From positions 1-64,000 of the forward strand of contig NZ_LQPM01000014.1 of the NCBI RefSeq assembly GCF_002101815.1: a DNA stretch of 64,000 nt, read 5' to 3'. Position numbers and translations under genes: made by a program. The stretch is from Mycobacterium paraense. GTDB lineage: Bacteria; Actinomycetota; Actinomycetes; Mycobacteriales; Mycobacteriaceae. The stretch's first letter is position 1. The number at the start of each line of letters is the position of its first letter. The notes below the pieces were generated by a model. The model searched no databases, was not told the origin of the DNA, and worked only from the letters and a program-made list of their open reading frames with translations. Positions 42,099 to 49,530 of the stretch are shown here, piece by piece.

Positions 42099-43715
42099 GT
42101 GAGCAACGCCGACGCGCAACCCGTGGACGTCGTAGTGGTCGGCGCCGGGTTCGCCGGTCTGTACGCCCTCTACAAGCTGCGCGACCAGGGGCTGTCGGTG
42201 CGGGTGCTCGAGGCGGCGCCCGAGCTGGGCGGCACGTGGTACCACAACCGCTATCCCGGTGCGCGCTGCGACGTCGAGAGCGTCGACTACTGCTACTCCT
42301 TTTCCGAAGAGCTGCAGCGCGAGTGGACCTGGACCGAGAAGTACGCCACGCAGGCCGAGATCCTCGCGTACCTGAACTGGGTCGCCGACGAACTCGACCT
42401 GCGCCGCGACATCGCGTTCGACACTCGCGTCGTGTCCGCCACGCTCGACGAGACGACGCTGCGCTGGACGGTCGGCACCGACGGCGGCCAGGTGTTCTCG
42501 GCGCGGTTCTGCCTCATGGCAACGGGCCCGCTGTCGGCCGCCCTGACCCCCGACTTCGCCGGGCTCGATTCGTTCGCGGGCGAGATCTACCACACCGCCG
42601 CGTGGCCGCACGAGCACGTCGATTTCACCGGCAAGCGGGTGGCGGTGATCGGCACCGGATCCTCCGGCATCCAATCGATTCCGATCATCGCCGAGCGGGC
42701 CGCGCATCTCTACGTCTTCCAGCGCACCCCCAACTACAGCGTGCCGGCGGGTAACAAGCCGTTGTCTGCCGCGGAACTCGGCGAGATCAAGGCCGGCTAC
42801 GCGGAGCGGCGCCGGGCGTCCTGGCGCAGCGGCGGCGGTTCACCGCACGTCACCGCGCCGAAGCCGACGCTGGATTTCACCCCGGAGGAGCGCCGCGCGG
42901 CCTTCGAGACGCGATGGCGGCTGGGCGGCGTGCTGTTCTCCAAAACCTTTCCCGACCAGATGACGGACCCGGCGGCCAACGAGGAGGCGCGCAGGTTCTA
43001 TGAAGAGAAGGTCCGGGCCGTCATCGACGACCCGCGCCTGGCCGACCTGCTGATCCCCAACGATCACCCGATCGGGACCAAGCGGATCTGCACCGACAGC
43101 AACTACTTCCAGACGTACAACCGGCCCAACGTCTCGCTGATCAGCGTGCGCGCCACGCCGATCGTCTCCGTCGACGCGACCGGGATCAACACCACCGACG
43201 CGCACTATGACCTCGACATGATCGTATTGGCAACGGGTTTCGACGCGCTGACCGGCGCGCTCGCCAAGATCGACATCATCGGCCGCGGCGGTGTGCGATT
43301 GCGCGACGACTGGAGGCACGGGCCACGCACCTACCTGGGCCTGGGCGTCGACGGGTTCCCGAATCTCTTCCTCATTTCGGGCCCCGGGGCACCGGCGGTG
43401 CTGGCCAACATGGTCCTGCACGCGGAGGCGCAGGTGAACTGGATCGCCCAGGCCATCGAATACCTCGACCACCACGGCCACACAGCGATCGAAGCGACCC
43501 GCGACGCCGTCGACGGCTGGGGAGCCGAATGCGCCCGGCTGGCCGAGGCCACCTTGTTCACCAAGGCGAACTCCTGGTACATGGGCGCCAACGTGCCCGG
43601 AAAGCCAAGGGGCTTCATGCTGTTCATCGGCGGGTTCGCGACCTACAACGACGTCTGCGCCGAGGTCGCCGATGCCGGGTACAAGGGCTTCGAACTGGTC
43701 AAGATTCCCTCATGA
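42099..43715 (+). CDS. Flavin-containing Baeyer-Villiger monooxygenase
   Basis: 538 residues. First dinucleotide fold VVVVGAGFAGLYALYKL, APELGGTWYHNRYPGARCDVE flavin loop, fingerprint FAGEIYHTAAWP, second fold VAVIGTGSSGIQSI. It is of the cyclohexanone/steroid-monooxygenase size class without N-terminal extension, unlike the BVMO at 31666. It inserts oxygen next to a keto group. GTG 42099 is chosen; TTG 42093 is in frame but less likely. It is coupled to two SDR genes, the first starting in its stop codon. Confidence 0.88.
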   Translation: MSNADAQPVDVVVVGAGFAGLYALYKLRDQGLSVRVLEAAPELGGTWYHNRYPGARCDVESVDYCYSFSEELQREWTWTEKYATQAEILAYLNWVADELDLRRDIAFDTRVVSATLDETTLRWTVGTDGGQVFSARFCLMATGPLSAALTPDFAGLDSFAGEIYHTAAWPHEHVDFTGKRVAVIGTGSSGIQSIPIIAERAAHLYVFQRTPNYSVPAGNKPLSAAELGEIKAGYAERRRASWRSGGGSPHVTAPKPTLDFTPEERRAAFETRWRLGGVLFSKTFPDQMTDPAANEEARRFYEEKVRAVIDDPRLADLLIPNDHPIGTKRICTDSNYFQTYNRPNVSLISVRATPIVSVDATGINTTDAHYDLDMIVLATGFDALTGALAKIDIIGRGGVRLRDDWRHGPRTYLGLGVDGFPNLFLISGPGAPAVLANMVLHAEAQVNWIAQAIEYLDHHGHTAIEATRDAVDGWGAECARLAEATLFTKANSWYMGANVPGKPRGFMLFIGGFATYNDVCAEVADAGYKGFELVKIPS

Positions 43716-44515
43716 CGGGATTGCTCGGCAAGGTCGTGGTGGTGACCGGGGCTGCCCGCGGCACCGGACGGGTGCACTGTCAGCGATTCGCCGACGAGGG
43801 CGCCGACGTCATCGCGCTCGACGCCCCGGCCCTCGGCGCCGAATTACGCGATCTCTCAACGGAAGTCGAAAAAAGGGGCCGGCGTTGCGTGGCGCGCCTG
43901 GCTGACGTCAGCGACCTGGCGGCGCTGACGGCCGCGATCGACGACGGTGTCGCCGAGCTGGGGCGCCTCGACGTCGTCGTCGCCAACGCGGGAATCCACC
44001 TCCCGGGTGCGCCCTGCTGGGAACTCGACCCGGCGGACTGGCAGCGGACGCTCGACATCAACCTGACCGGGGTCTGGCACACGGTCAAAGCGGCCGTGCC
44101 GCACATCGGGGAGCGGGGCGGATCCGTCGTTATCATCAGCTCCACGAACGGTATTCGTGGCACCGCCAATACCGCTCATTACACGGCCAGCAAGCATGCC
44201 GTGGTGGGGCTGGCGCGCACCCTCGCCAACGAGCTGGGGCCGCGCGGCATTCGGGTCAACACGGTCCATCCCGGCGCCGTCGCGACCCCGATGGTGCTCA
44301 ACGAGCAGACGTTCCGGCGCCTGCGCCCCGACCTGGACAACCCGACGGCCGCCGACGCCGCCGAGGTGCTCCGGGCGCGCAACCTGCTGCCGGTGCCGTG
44401 GGTGGAGCCCGTCGACGTGGCCAACGCCGTCGTCTTCCTCGCCTCCGACCAGGGTCGCTACATCACCGGCACGCAACTCGTCGTCGACGCCGGCCTCACC
44501 CAGAAGACGACATGA
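43712..44515 (+). CDS. Mycofactocin-type SDR
   Basis: 267 residues. GKVVVVTGAARGTGRVHCQRFADEGADVIALD resembles the opening of mycofactocin-coupled SDRs, which share GKVA-ITGAARG-GR-HAVR-A-EGADI. VANAGIH, Ser in IISSTNGIRG and YTASKHAVVG active-site Tyr-Lys follow; HPGAVATPMV and PVPWVEPVDVANAVVFLAS are also group-typical. It oxidises an alcohol while its tightly bound nicotinamide is recycled by mycofactocin. It overlaps the BVMO stop (ATGA) and the next SDR start (ATGA). Confidence 0.87.
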   Translation: MTGLLGKVVVVTGAARGTGRVHCQRFADEGADVIALDAPALGAELRDLSTEVEKRGRRCVARLADVSDLAALTAAIDDGVAELGRLDVVVANAGIHLPGAPCWELDPADWQRTLDINLTGVWHTVKAAVPHIGERGGSVVIISSTNGIRGTANTAHYTASKHAVVGLARTLANELGPRGIRVNTVHPGAVATPMVLNEQTFRRLRPDLDNPTAADAAEVLRARNLLPVPWVEPVDVANAVVFLASDQGRYITGTQLVVDAGLTQKTT

Positions 44516-45345
44516 GCGGGCGGCTAACCGGGAAAGTCGCCCTCATCACCGGCGCGGCGCGGGGCATCGGGCGTGCGCAGGCCGTGCGCTTCGCGCAGGA
44601 GGGCGCCGACATCGTGGCGTTGGACGTGTGCGGCCCGGTCGACACCGTGGTGATCCCGCACAGCGCGCCGGCCGACCTCGACCGGACGGCGGCGTTGGTC
44701 GCCGACGCCGGCGCCCGGGTGCACACCGAGATCGTGGACGTGCGCGATCTCGCCGGCGTGCAGGCCGCGACCGACCGTGGCGTCGAGCGTTTCGGGGGAC
44801 TGGACGTCGTTTGCGCAACCGCCGGAATCACCTCGCGCGGATCGGCGCTCGAGCTCGATGAAGACGCCTGGCGCACGATGTTGGAGGTGAACCTCACCGG
44901 CGTGTGGCACACCTGTCGCGCCGCGGCGCCACACCTGATCGCCCGGGGTGGCGGTGCGATGGTGCTGACGAATTCCATTGCGGGACTGCGCGGGCTGGTC
45001 GGCGTCGCGCATTACACGGCCGCCAAGCACGGCGTGCTCGGCCTGATGCGCAGCCTTGCCAACGAGCTTGCGCCACACAAGGTCCGGGTGAACTGTGTGC
45101 ATCCGACCAACGTGGACACCCCGATGATCCAGAATGACGCGGTGCGCAGCGCGTTCCGTCCTGACCTGAATCGGACGCCGACTCGCGCCGAATTCGCCGA
45201 GGCGGCCCGCACCATGAACATGCTTGCCGTGCCGTGGATCGAGGCGGTGGACGTGGCCAACGCCGCGCTGTTTCTCGCCTCCGATGAAGCGCGGTACATC
45301 ACCGCGGTGGCGTTGCCCGTCGACGCCGGCGCAACCCAACGTTGA
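44512..45345 (+). CDS. Mycofactocin-type SDR, second copy
   Basis: 277 residues. MSGRLTGKVALITGAARGIGRAQAVRFAQEGADIVALDVCGPVDTV is the mycofactocin SDR opening including a cysteine after strand 2. CATAGITSRG in place of NAG, Ser in LTNSIAGLRG, YTAAKHG active site, and the C-terminal region VPWIEAVDVANAALFLASDEARYITAV. Related to the SDR before it but divergent enough to be an independent dehydrogenase, not a recent duplicate. The two genes overlap by 4 bp and are presumably translated together. Confidence 0.87.
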   Translation: MSGRLTGKVALITGAARGIGRAQAVRFAQEGADIVALDVCGPVDTVVIPHSAPADLDRTAALVADAGARVHTEIVDVRDLAGVQAATDRGVERFGGLDVVCATAGITSRGSALELDEDAWRTMLEVNLTGVWHTCRAAAPHLIARGGGAMVLTNSIAGLRGLVGVAHYTAAKHGVLGLMRSLANELAPHKVRVNCVHPTNVDTPMIQNDAVRSAFRPDLNRTPTRAEFAEAARTMNMLAVPWIEAVDVANAALFLASDEARYITAVALPVDAGATQR

Positions 45346-45358
45346 GGAGGCGGCGGGC

Positions 45359-45973
45359 ATGACTGACCGCAACGGCGACTCGGATCCGTACCAGTCGCTC
45401 GCCGAATCGGTGCGCCGGCTCATCGACGTCACCATCCGCACGGAGGCGGGGGCGGCCGCCGTCGCGGCGGCCAAGGCGAACGTGGATCGCGCGGTCGAGG
45501 AGCTGAGCGCAGACCTCATGCCGGGCTCGTTTGGTGTCCGCACGATCGTCGACGAGCAACCGCCGGCGTCGGGCAACGTGCTGATCGGCGTTCGAAACCC
45601 GGTCGCGCCCCCACTCGTCATCCGGCGCGGCGCCGACGGCGCCGTCTTCACCGAGGTCACGCTCGGTGCCGCCTACGAGGGGCCGCCCGGACACGTCCAC
45701 GGCGGTGTGTGCGCCCTGATCCTCGATCACGTCCTCGGCGCAACGGCCCACCAGCCGGGGCGTCCCGCTTACACCGGCACCCTCACCCTCCGCTACCTCC
45801 GCGGAACGCCGCTCGGCCCGGTGCGCGTCGAGGCACACGTCGACCGCATCGACGGCCTGAAGACCTTCGCAAGAGGCCACATCGCCGACAGCGGCGGGAT
45901 TACGGTGACGGCCGAAGGCGTGTTCATCTTTCCGAAGGCAGCGAAGGAGCGCGACGATGACCGAACTCGATGA
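45359..45973 (+). CDS. Hot-dog thioesterase (PaaI/acyl-CoA thioesterase type)
   Basis: 204 residues. A helical N-terminal extension (1-80) precedes the hot-dog domain with EGPPGHVHGGVCALILDHVLGATA, the H-G-G-x(3-4)-D motif of 4-hydroxybenzoyl-CoA-like thioesterases, and TGTLTLRYLRGTPLGPVRVEAHV. It releases a free acid from an acyl-CoA. GAGGAGG lies 7 bp before ATG 45359. It overlaps the next gene by 17 bp. Its presence would end or drain CoA intermediates of the BVMO/SDR pathway. Confidence 0.82.
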   Translation: MTDRNGDSDPYQSLAESVRRLIDVTIRTEAGAAAVAAAKANVDRAVEELSADLMPGSFGVRTIVDEQPPASGNVLIGVRNPVAPPLVIRRGADGAVFTEVTLGAAYEGPPGHVHGGVCALILDHVLGATAHQPGRPAYTGTLTLRYLRGTPLGPVRVEAHVDRIDGLKTFARGHIADSGGITVTAEGVFIFPKAAKERDDDRTR

Positions 45974-46421
45974 ACTGGCGGCCCGGCTGCGCCGGCTCGA
46001 GGACGACCGCGACATCCGGCAGTTGATCGCTTCGTACGGCCCGGCGGTGGACGCCGGGGACGCCGACGCTGCGGCGCTCCTATGGGCGTCCGACGGGGTC
46101 TACGACGTCGACGGGTGGCGCATGAACAGCCGGGCCGACGTCCACGCCATGATCGCCTCGGACGCCCACCAGAAGCTGGTGGCGAAGGGGTGCTGCCACT
46201 TCCTGGGCCCCTGCGTCGTCACCCTCGCCGGTGACGAGGCGGTGGCCGTTTGCGAATCCCTCGTCCTTGTCCGCGACGGCGACGGCTATCGCGTGTGGCG
46301 GGCCACCGCCCACCATTTCGCGCTGAAACGGATCGACGATCGCTGGCAGATCGCCACCCGCACCAGCCGGGTCCTCGACGGCAACCCCGACGCGCATGCG
46401 CTTTTGACGAAGGGCCTCTAG
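45957..46421 (+). CDS. SnoaL/NTF2-like protein
   Basis: 154 residues. LRRLEDDRDIRQLIASYGPAVDAGDADAAALLWASDGVYDVDGW is the family opening, with a central SRADVHAMIASDAHQKLVAKGCCHFLG pocket region; a vicinal Cys pair is in that loop. Later strands VWRATAHHFALKRIDDRWQI. A possible ketosteroid-isomerase-like or dehydratase role; no catalytic set is certain. Last gene of the BVMO operon; its end overlaps the convergent HsaD-like gene by 4 bp. Confidence 0.78.
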   Translation: MTELDELAARLRRLEDDRDIRQLIASYGPAVDAGDADAAALLWASDGVYDVDGWRMNSRADVHAMIASDAHQKLVAKGCCHFLGPCVVTLAGDEAVAVCESLVLVRDGDGYRVWRATAHHFALKRIDDRWQIATRTSRVLDGNPDAHALLTKGL

Positions 46422-47284
46422 CGGGACAAGAACCCGAGGACCGTGCTGACGAACGCCTCCTTGGCCTCGATCATCGCCCAGTGCCCCGAGTTGGGGAAGA
46501 TGTGCAGCTCGGCGTTGGGGATGGTGCGCATCGGGATGAGCGCCATGTCGGGCGGGCTCACCCGGTCGTCTCGGCCCCAGGTCAGCAGCGTCGGCGCCGC
46601 CAGCTTGTGCATGAGCGCCCACGGCTGCGGCCGGTCGGAGGCCGCCATCGCGGCGTTCATCCCGGCGAACGCCGCCTTGCCGTACATGCGGCGCGCGGCG
46701 GCCAGGGTCTCCGGGTCCGTCGCCAGCTGCCAGCGTTCCTCGACGAGTTCGTCGGTGACCAACGACTGGTCGTACACCATCGACTTGAGCCAGTCGACGA
46801 GGCGCTGGCGCGTCGGGTCCTCGACGAACTCCTGCAGCAGCCGGATGCCCTCGCTGGGGCTGGGGCTGAAGATGTTGGTGCCGATCCCGCCGATCGTCAC
46901 CAGCCGGCCGACCCGGTCCGGATGGCGGATGGCGAAGTTGATGCCGACGCCGCCGCCCATCGAGTTGCCGACGATGTGCGTCTTGTCGACGCGGAGCGAC
47001 TCCAACAACGGCGACACGGCGCCGAACGCGTCGACCATCGGGTGCCCACCGAAGTCGTCGCTGACCCCGAAACCCGGGAATTCCAGGACCAGGCAGCGGA
47101 AGTGCTCGGCGAAGGTCGGCAGGATGCCGCGAAAGTTGCGCCAACCGGTGACGCCGGGGCCGGAGCCGTGCAGGAACAGCAGCACCGGTCCGGAACTCGG
47201 GCCGCAGTCGTAGTAGCGCAGTGCTCCCTTCGGGGTGCTGATTTCGCGCAGGTCTTGCTCGACGAGTTCACGTGTGTCCGTCAC
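46418..47284 (-). CDS. Meta-cleavage product hydrolase, HsaD/BphD-like
   Basis: 288 residues. HGSGPGVTGWRNF oxyanion region, GNSMGGGVGINFAI with the nucleophile serine, GRDDRVSPPDM with the aspartate and FPNSGHWAMIEAKEAF with the histidine: the pattern of MCP hydrolases (BphD, HsaD). They cleave the C-C bond in the ring-fission product of extradiol dioxygenases. Its partner HsaC-like enzyme lies 6 kb away at 39802. GTG 47284 is chosen, with GTG 47293 possible. Divergent from the cupin gene. Confidence 0.87.
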   Translation of the reverse strand: MTDTRELVEQDLREISTPKGALRYYDCGPSSGPVLLFLHGSGPGVTGWRNFRGILPTFAEHFRCLVLEFPGFGVSDDFGGHPMVDAFGAVSPLLESLRVDKTHIVGNSMGGGVGINFAIRHPDRVGRLVTIGGIGTNIFSPSPSEGIRLLQEFVEDPTRQRLVDWLKSMVYDQSLVTDELVEERWQLATDPETLAAARRMYGKAAFAGMNAAMAASDRPQPWALMHKLAAPTLLTWGRDDRVSPPDMALIPMRTIPNAELHIFPNSGHWAMIEAKEAFVSTVLGFLSR

Positions 47285-47369
47285 GCATGTCACCCTGCCA
47301 TGCCGCCGCGTCGAGCGGGAGCGGTGTTCCGCCCATCGGTCGGCCGGCCCTCGTCTACAGTCTTCGGAC

Positions 47370-47807
47370 ATGCGCTTGCTGGTCACCGGCGTTGACGAAT
47401 CCGGGCGGTCGTGCGCCGCCCAGGACGGCACCGTCGCCATGCAGGGGGACTCCGGTCGCGGCGGCCTCCTTTATTCGGTGCTCTACGCGTCGCGGTCGCT
47501 GCCGTCGATTTCGGCCGGGGGCGGGAGGCTTGCGGACCTCCTCGACCTCGTCGTCGCGCCCGGCGCGCTGCGCTGGGCGGCGATCGAGTACGCGCCGGGT
47601 GCCGAATTCGCCATGCACCACACCGACACCGTCGATTTCGACGTGGTGCTCTCCGGCTCGGTGGACCTGATCCTGGACGACGGGGCGCACCGGCTGGCGG
47701 TCGGCGACGGCGTGGTGATCACCGGCGTCGACCACGCCTGGCTCGCCGGTCCGCAGGGCTGCCGGCTCAGCGTCCTGACGATCGGCGCCTCGCCGCCCGA
47801 CGCGTGA
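47370..47807 (+). CDS. Cupin-domain protein
   Basis: 145 residues. The cupin strands run APGALRWAAIEYAPGAEFAMHHTDTVDFDVVLSGSVDLILDDGAHRLAVGDGVVITGVDHAWLAG. HH-x(3)-D-x-D-x-x and the closing VDHAW provide likely metal-ligand histidines. Function unknown; small cupins are dioxygenases, epimerases or sugar binders. TACAGT at 47356-47361 lies 8 bases before ATG. Its last 41 bp overlap the convergent DoxX gene. Confidence 0.72.
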   Translation: MRLLVTGVDESGRSCAAQDGTVAMQGDSGRGGLLYSVLYASRSLPSISAGGGRLADLLDLVVAPGALRWAAIEYAPGAEFAMHHTDTVDFDVVLSGSVDLILDDGAHRLAVGDGVVITGVDHAWLAGPQGCRLSVLTIGASPPDA

Positions 47808-48231
47808 CCCTGCCCTCGAGCAGGCGGTCGACGGAGTAGGCGTTATGCCGGCGGAAGGCGATCACCGCGACCAGCAGACTGGCATGAATGAGCTGCTCGC
47901 CGATCACGTTGAAGTGCTCGATCGAGGTGGCGCCGAATACCAGCACGATCATCACCAAGCCACCGGCGACGGCGGCCGCGCGGGTCAGTGCACCGGCCAC
48001 CAGCAGCACTCCGGTGACCAGTTCGGCGAACGGAAGCGCATAGCCGCAGACCGAGACGAGGCCGGCGGGCAACATCGACGTCGTGAACTCCGCCGCCAAT
48101 TGGGCGTGGAAGGCGCCCAGTTTGGGCAGTCGCACCAATCCGTGTCCGAGCAGGCTCGTGCCAATCGTGAGCCGCAGCAACAGATACGCGACGGCGCCGT
48201 CGGTTTCGGCGCCTGCCCCGGGTGCACGCAT
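47767..48231 (-). CDS. DoxX family membrane protein
   Basis: 154 residues, four hydrophobic helices. LRLTIGTSLLGHGLVRLPKLGAFHAQLAAEFTTSMLP and SVCGYALPFAELVTGVLLVAGALTR are typical of DoxX/DoxD-like proteins, which work with quinone-linked or thiol oxidoreductases in the membrane. ATG 48231 is supported by AGAGGA 5 bp upstream; in-frame ATG 48255 is less likely. Convergent with the cupin gene, overlapping by 41 bp. Confidence 0.78.
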   Translation of the reverse strand: MRAPGAGAETDGAVAYLLLRLTIGTSLLGHGLVRLPKLGAFHAQLAAEFTTSMLPAGLVSVCGYALPFAELVTGVLLVAGALTRAAAVAGGLVMIVLVFGATSIEHFNVIGEQLIHASLLVAVIAFRRHNAYSVDRLLEGRVTRRAARRRSSGR

Positions 48232-48289
48232 CGTGTCCTCTCGCGAAAACCCCACGCAACGTTAATCTTTCGGCGACCCCGCCGCCCGC

Positions 48290-48733
48290 CTAGTTGTGCG
48301 GCTTTGCCATCGTCGAGTTCGGGGCCGCCCAGTCGGTCGACACCTTGCGGTGCCTGATCAGCCACGTGCCACCGTCGGGCACCAAAATGTCGCGATAACG
48401 TCCGAAATGGTCGAGCCCGATCTGCGTGACCACGGTGAAGTAGGACGACACCTCGGCCCGCTCCGGCGTGAGGCCGGTGAACAGCACGTTGGCGAGGTTG
48501 TGCCGGACGACGGGCCTGGCGTCGGCGCGGGCGGCGACGTTCCCGGCCACACCGGTGAGGAACGCCGCGATCTCGGTCCGGCCGCGCAGTGGTTCCGACC
48601 CGCGTATCTCGAGGACACCGTCCGCGCAGAACGTTTCGGCCAGGCCGTCGGGCCGGCCCGCGTCGCCCGACCAGTTGTACCGCGCGAGCGTGTCGCGGAT
48701 CTGCTCGCGGGCGACCAATTCCCACATCTCCAC
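48290..48733 (-). CDS. SnoaL/NTF2-like protein
   Basis: 147 residues, start MEMWELVAREQIRDTLARYNWSGDAGRPDGLAETFCADGVLEIRG. This family opening and the conserved R-R-D pattern recall SnoaL-like proteins of steroid clusters. GTG 48733 has TAGGCT (48741-48746, minus strand) 7 bases upstream, again leaderless. ATG 48727 is the alternative. Fourth SnoaL-like protein in this window; function unassigned. Confidence 0.75.
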   Translation of the reverse strand: MEMWELVAREQIRDTLARYNWSGDAGRPDGLAETFCADGVLEIRGSEPLRGRTEIAAFLTGVAGNVAARADARPVVRHNLANVLFTGLTPERAEVSSYFTVVTQIGLDHFGRYRDILVPDGGTWLIRHRKVSTDWAAPNSTMAKPHN

Positions 48734-48757
48734 CGGCGCGAGCCTAATCGCGGCGGG

Positions 48758-48943
48758 TCATTTGACGCGATATGGCCGGAAACTGCGCTGCACCGGCGCC
48801 GGCGCGACCCCGTTCAGGTCGAAAACTGCGATCAGGGCCCGCAACAGGGCGGGGGACCAGTCGTCGAATGGTTGGGCGTCCATCCGGTCGAGCACTTCAC
48901 AGCGGAGGTATTCGATGCCGGTCGGCGGCTGATGATCGGTCAT
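48758..48943 (-). CDS. Small hypothetical protein, 61 residues
   Basis: 61 residues, start MTDHQPPTGIEYLRCEVLDRMDAQPFDDW, acidic and Trp/Pro-containing, no membrane segment. It could be a small regulator or partner protein; no family recognised. A TAGCGT box 10 bp before ATG 48943 may be the promoter. GCTGTACAGC (48975-48984) is a 10-bp palindrome further upstream. Confidence 0.5.
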   Translation of the reverse strand: MTDHQPPTGIEYLRCEVLDRMDAQPFDDWSPALLRALIAVFDLNGVAPAPVQRSFRPYRVK

Positions 48944-49052
48944 GTCGGTTACGACGCTAGGAGCGCCGGCCGAAGCTGTACAGCCGACTGGTCATATTCA
49001 AATCTGATTCAAGCGAGGGAATGAATCGCGGCGCGCGACCGTAGAACAACGC

Positions 49053-49478
49053 ATGAAACTCAACGACGCCGCGCGCGAGCTCATCGGCAAGGGAGCCGAC
49101 GCCACCTTGGTCACGGTCAACCCCGACGGCAGCCCCCAAGTGAGCCTGGTTTGGGTCGCACTGCAGTCGACTCCCGAGGGCGACGAACTCGTCACCGCCC
49201 ACCTCGCCGAGCACAAGAAGGTGCGCAACATCCGCAAGGATCCGCGCGTCGCCGTCACGATCGTGTCGCTGGACAAGGCGGGGCTGGGGATGCGGCCCTA
49301 CCTCTCCATCGCCGGGACCGCGCGAATCGTGGAGGGTGGGGCCCCGGAGCTGCTGAGGGAACTCAATCCGGTCCTGGGCGACCCGAACACGAAGTTCCCC
49401 CCGGACGACGCGCCGCCGGGGGTGCTCACCCGCATCCGCATCGACAGGGTCGGCGGCATCGGCCCCTGGGCCTCCTGA
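49053..49478 (+). CDS. PPOX-class F420-dependent flavin/deazaflavin oxidoreductase
   Basis: 141 residues. Split-barrel fold: DATLVTVNPDGSPQVSLVWVAL and HKKVRNIRKDPRVAVTIV, which are the signature strands of PPOX/F420-dependent proteins like Rv1155. It binds F420 (or FMN) and reduces an unknown substrate in the cytoplasm. ATG 49053. ATTCAA occurs twice 11 bp apart in the divergent gap upstream (48998-49015), a weak regulatory hint. The molybdopterin gene follows after 52 bp. Confidence 0.82.
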   Translation: MKLNDAARELIGKGADATLVTVNPDGSPQVSLVWVALQSTPEGDELVTAHLAEHKKVRNIRKDPRVAVTIVSLDKAGLGMRPYLSIAGTARIVEGGAPELLRELNPVLGDPNTKFPPDDAPPGVLTRIRIDRVGGIGPWAS

Positions 49479-49495
49479 CGAGGAATTTTTGCCAC

Positions 49496-49518
49496 TTCCG
49501 CTACGGTGAGTAGCGGAA
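49496..49518. promoter_or_regulatory. Inverted-repeat operator before the molybdopterin oxidoreductase
   Basis: TTCCGCTA (49496-49503) and TAGCGGAA (49511-49518) are perfect inverted repeats with a 7-base spacer. They end directly before the TACAGT -10 box (49519-49524), so they cover the -35 and spacer region. A TetR- or similar dimeric repressor bound here would block transcription. No regulator gene is in the window for it. Confidence 0.6.
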
Positions 49519-49524
49519 TACAGT
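49519..49524 (+). promoter_or_regulatory. -10 box of a leaderless promoter (TACAGT)
   Basis: TACAGT, 6 bases (GGGTGG), GTG 49531. It abuts the inverted repeat at 49496-49518, giving a repressor-controlled leaderless promoter. Confidence 0.55.
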
Positions 49525-49530
49525 GGGTGG

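Noticed and set aside
41915..42106. 63-codon minus-strand frame in the divergent gap
   Set aside because: It overlaps the start of the Baeyer-Villiger gene and the promoter region, with Arg/Pro-rich noise composition.
48975..48984. Palindrome GCTGTACAGC
   Set aside because: Only 10 bp, in a short divergent gap, no matching regulator; too weak to call an operator.
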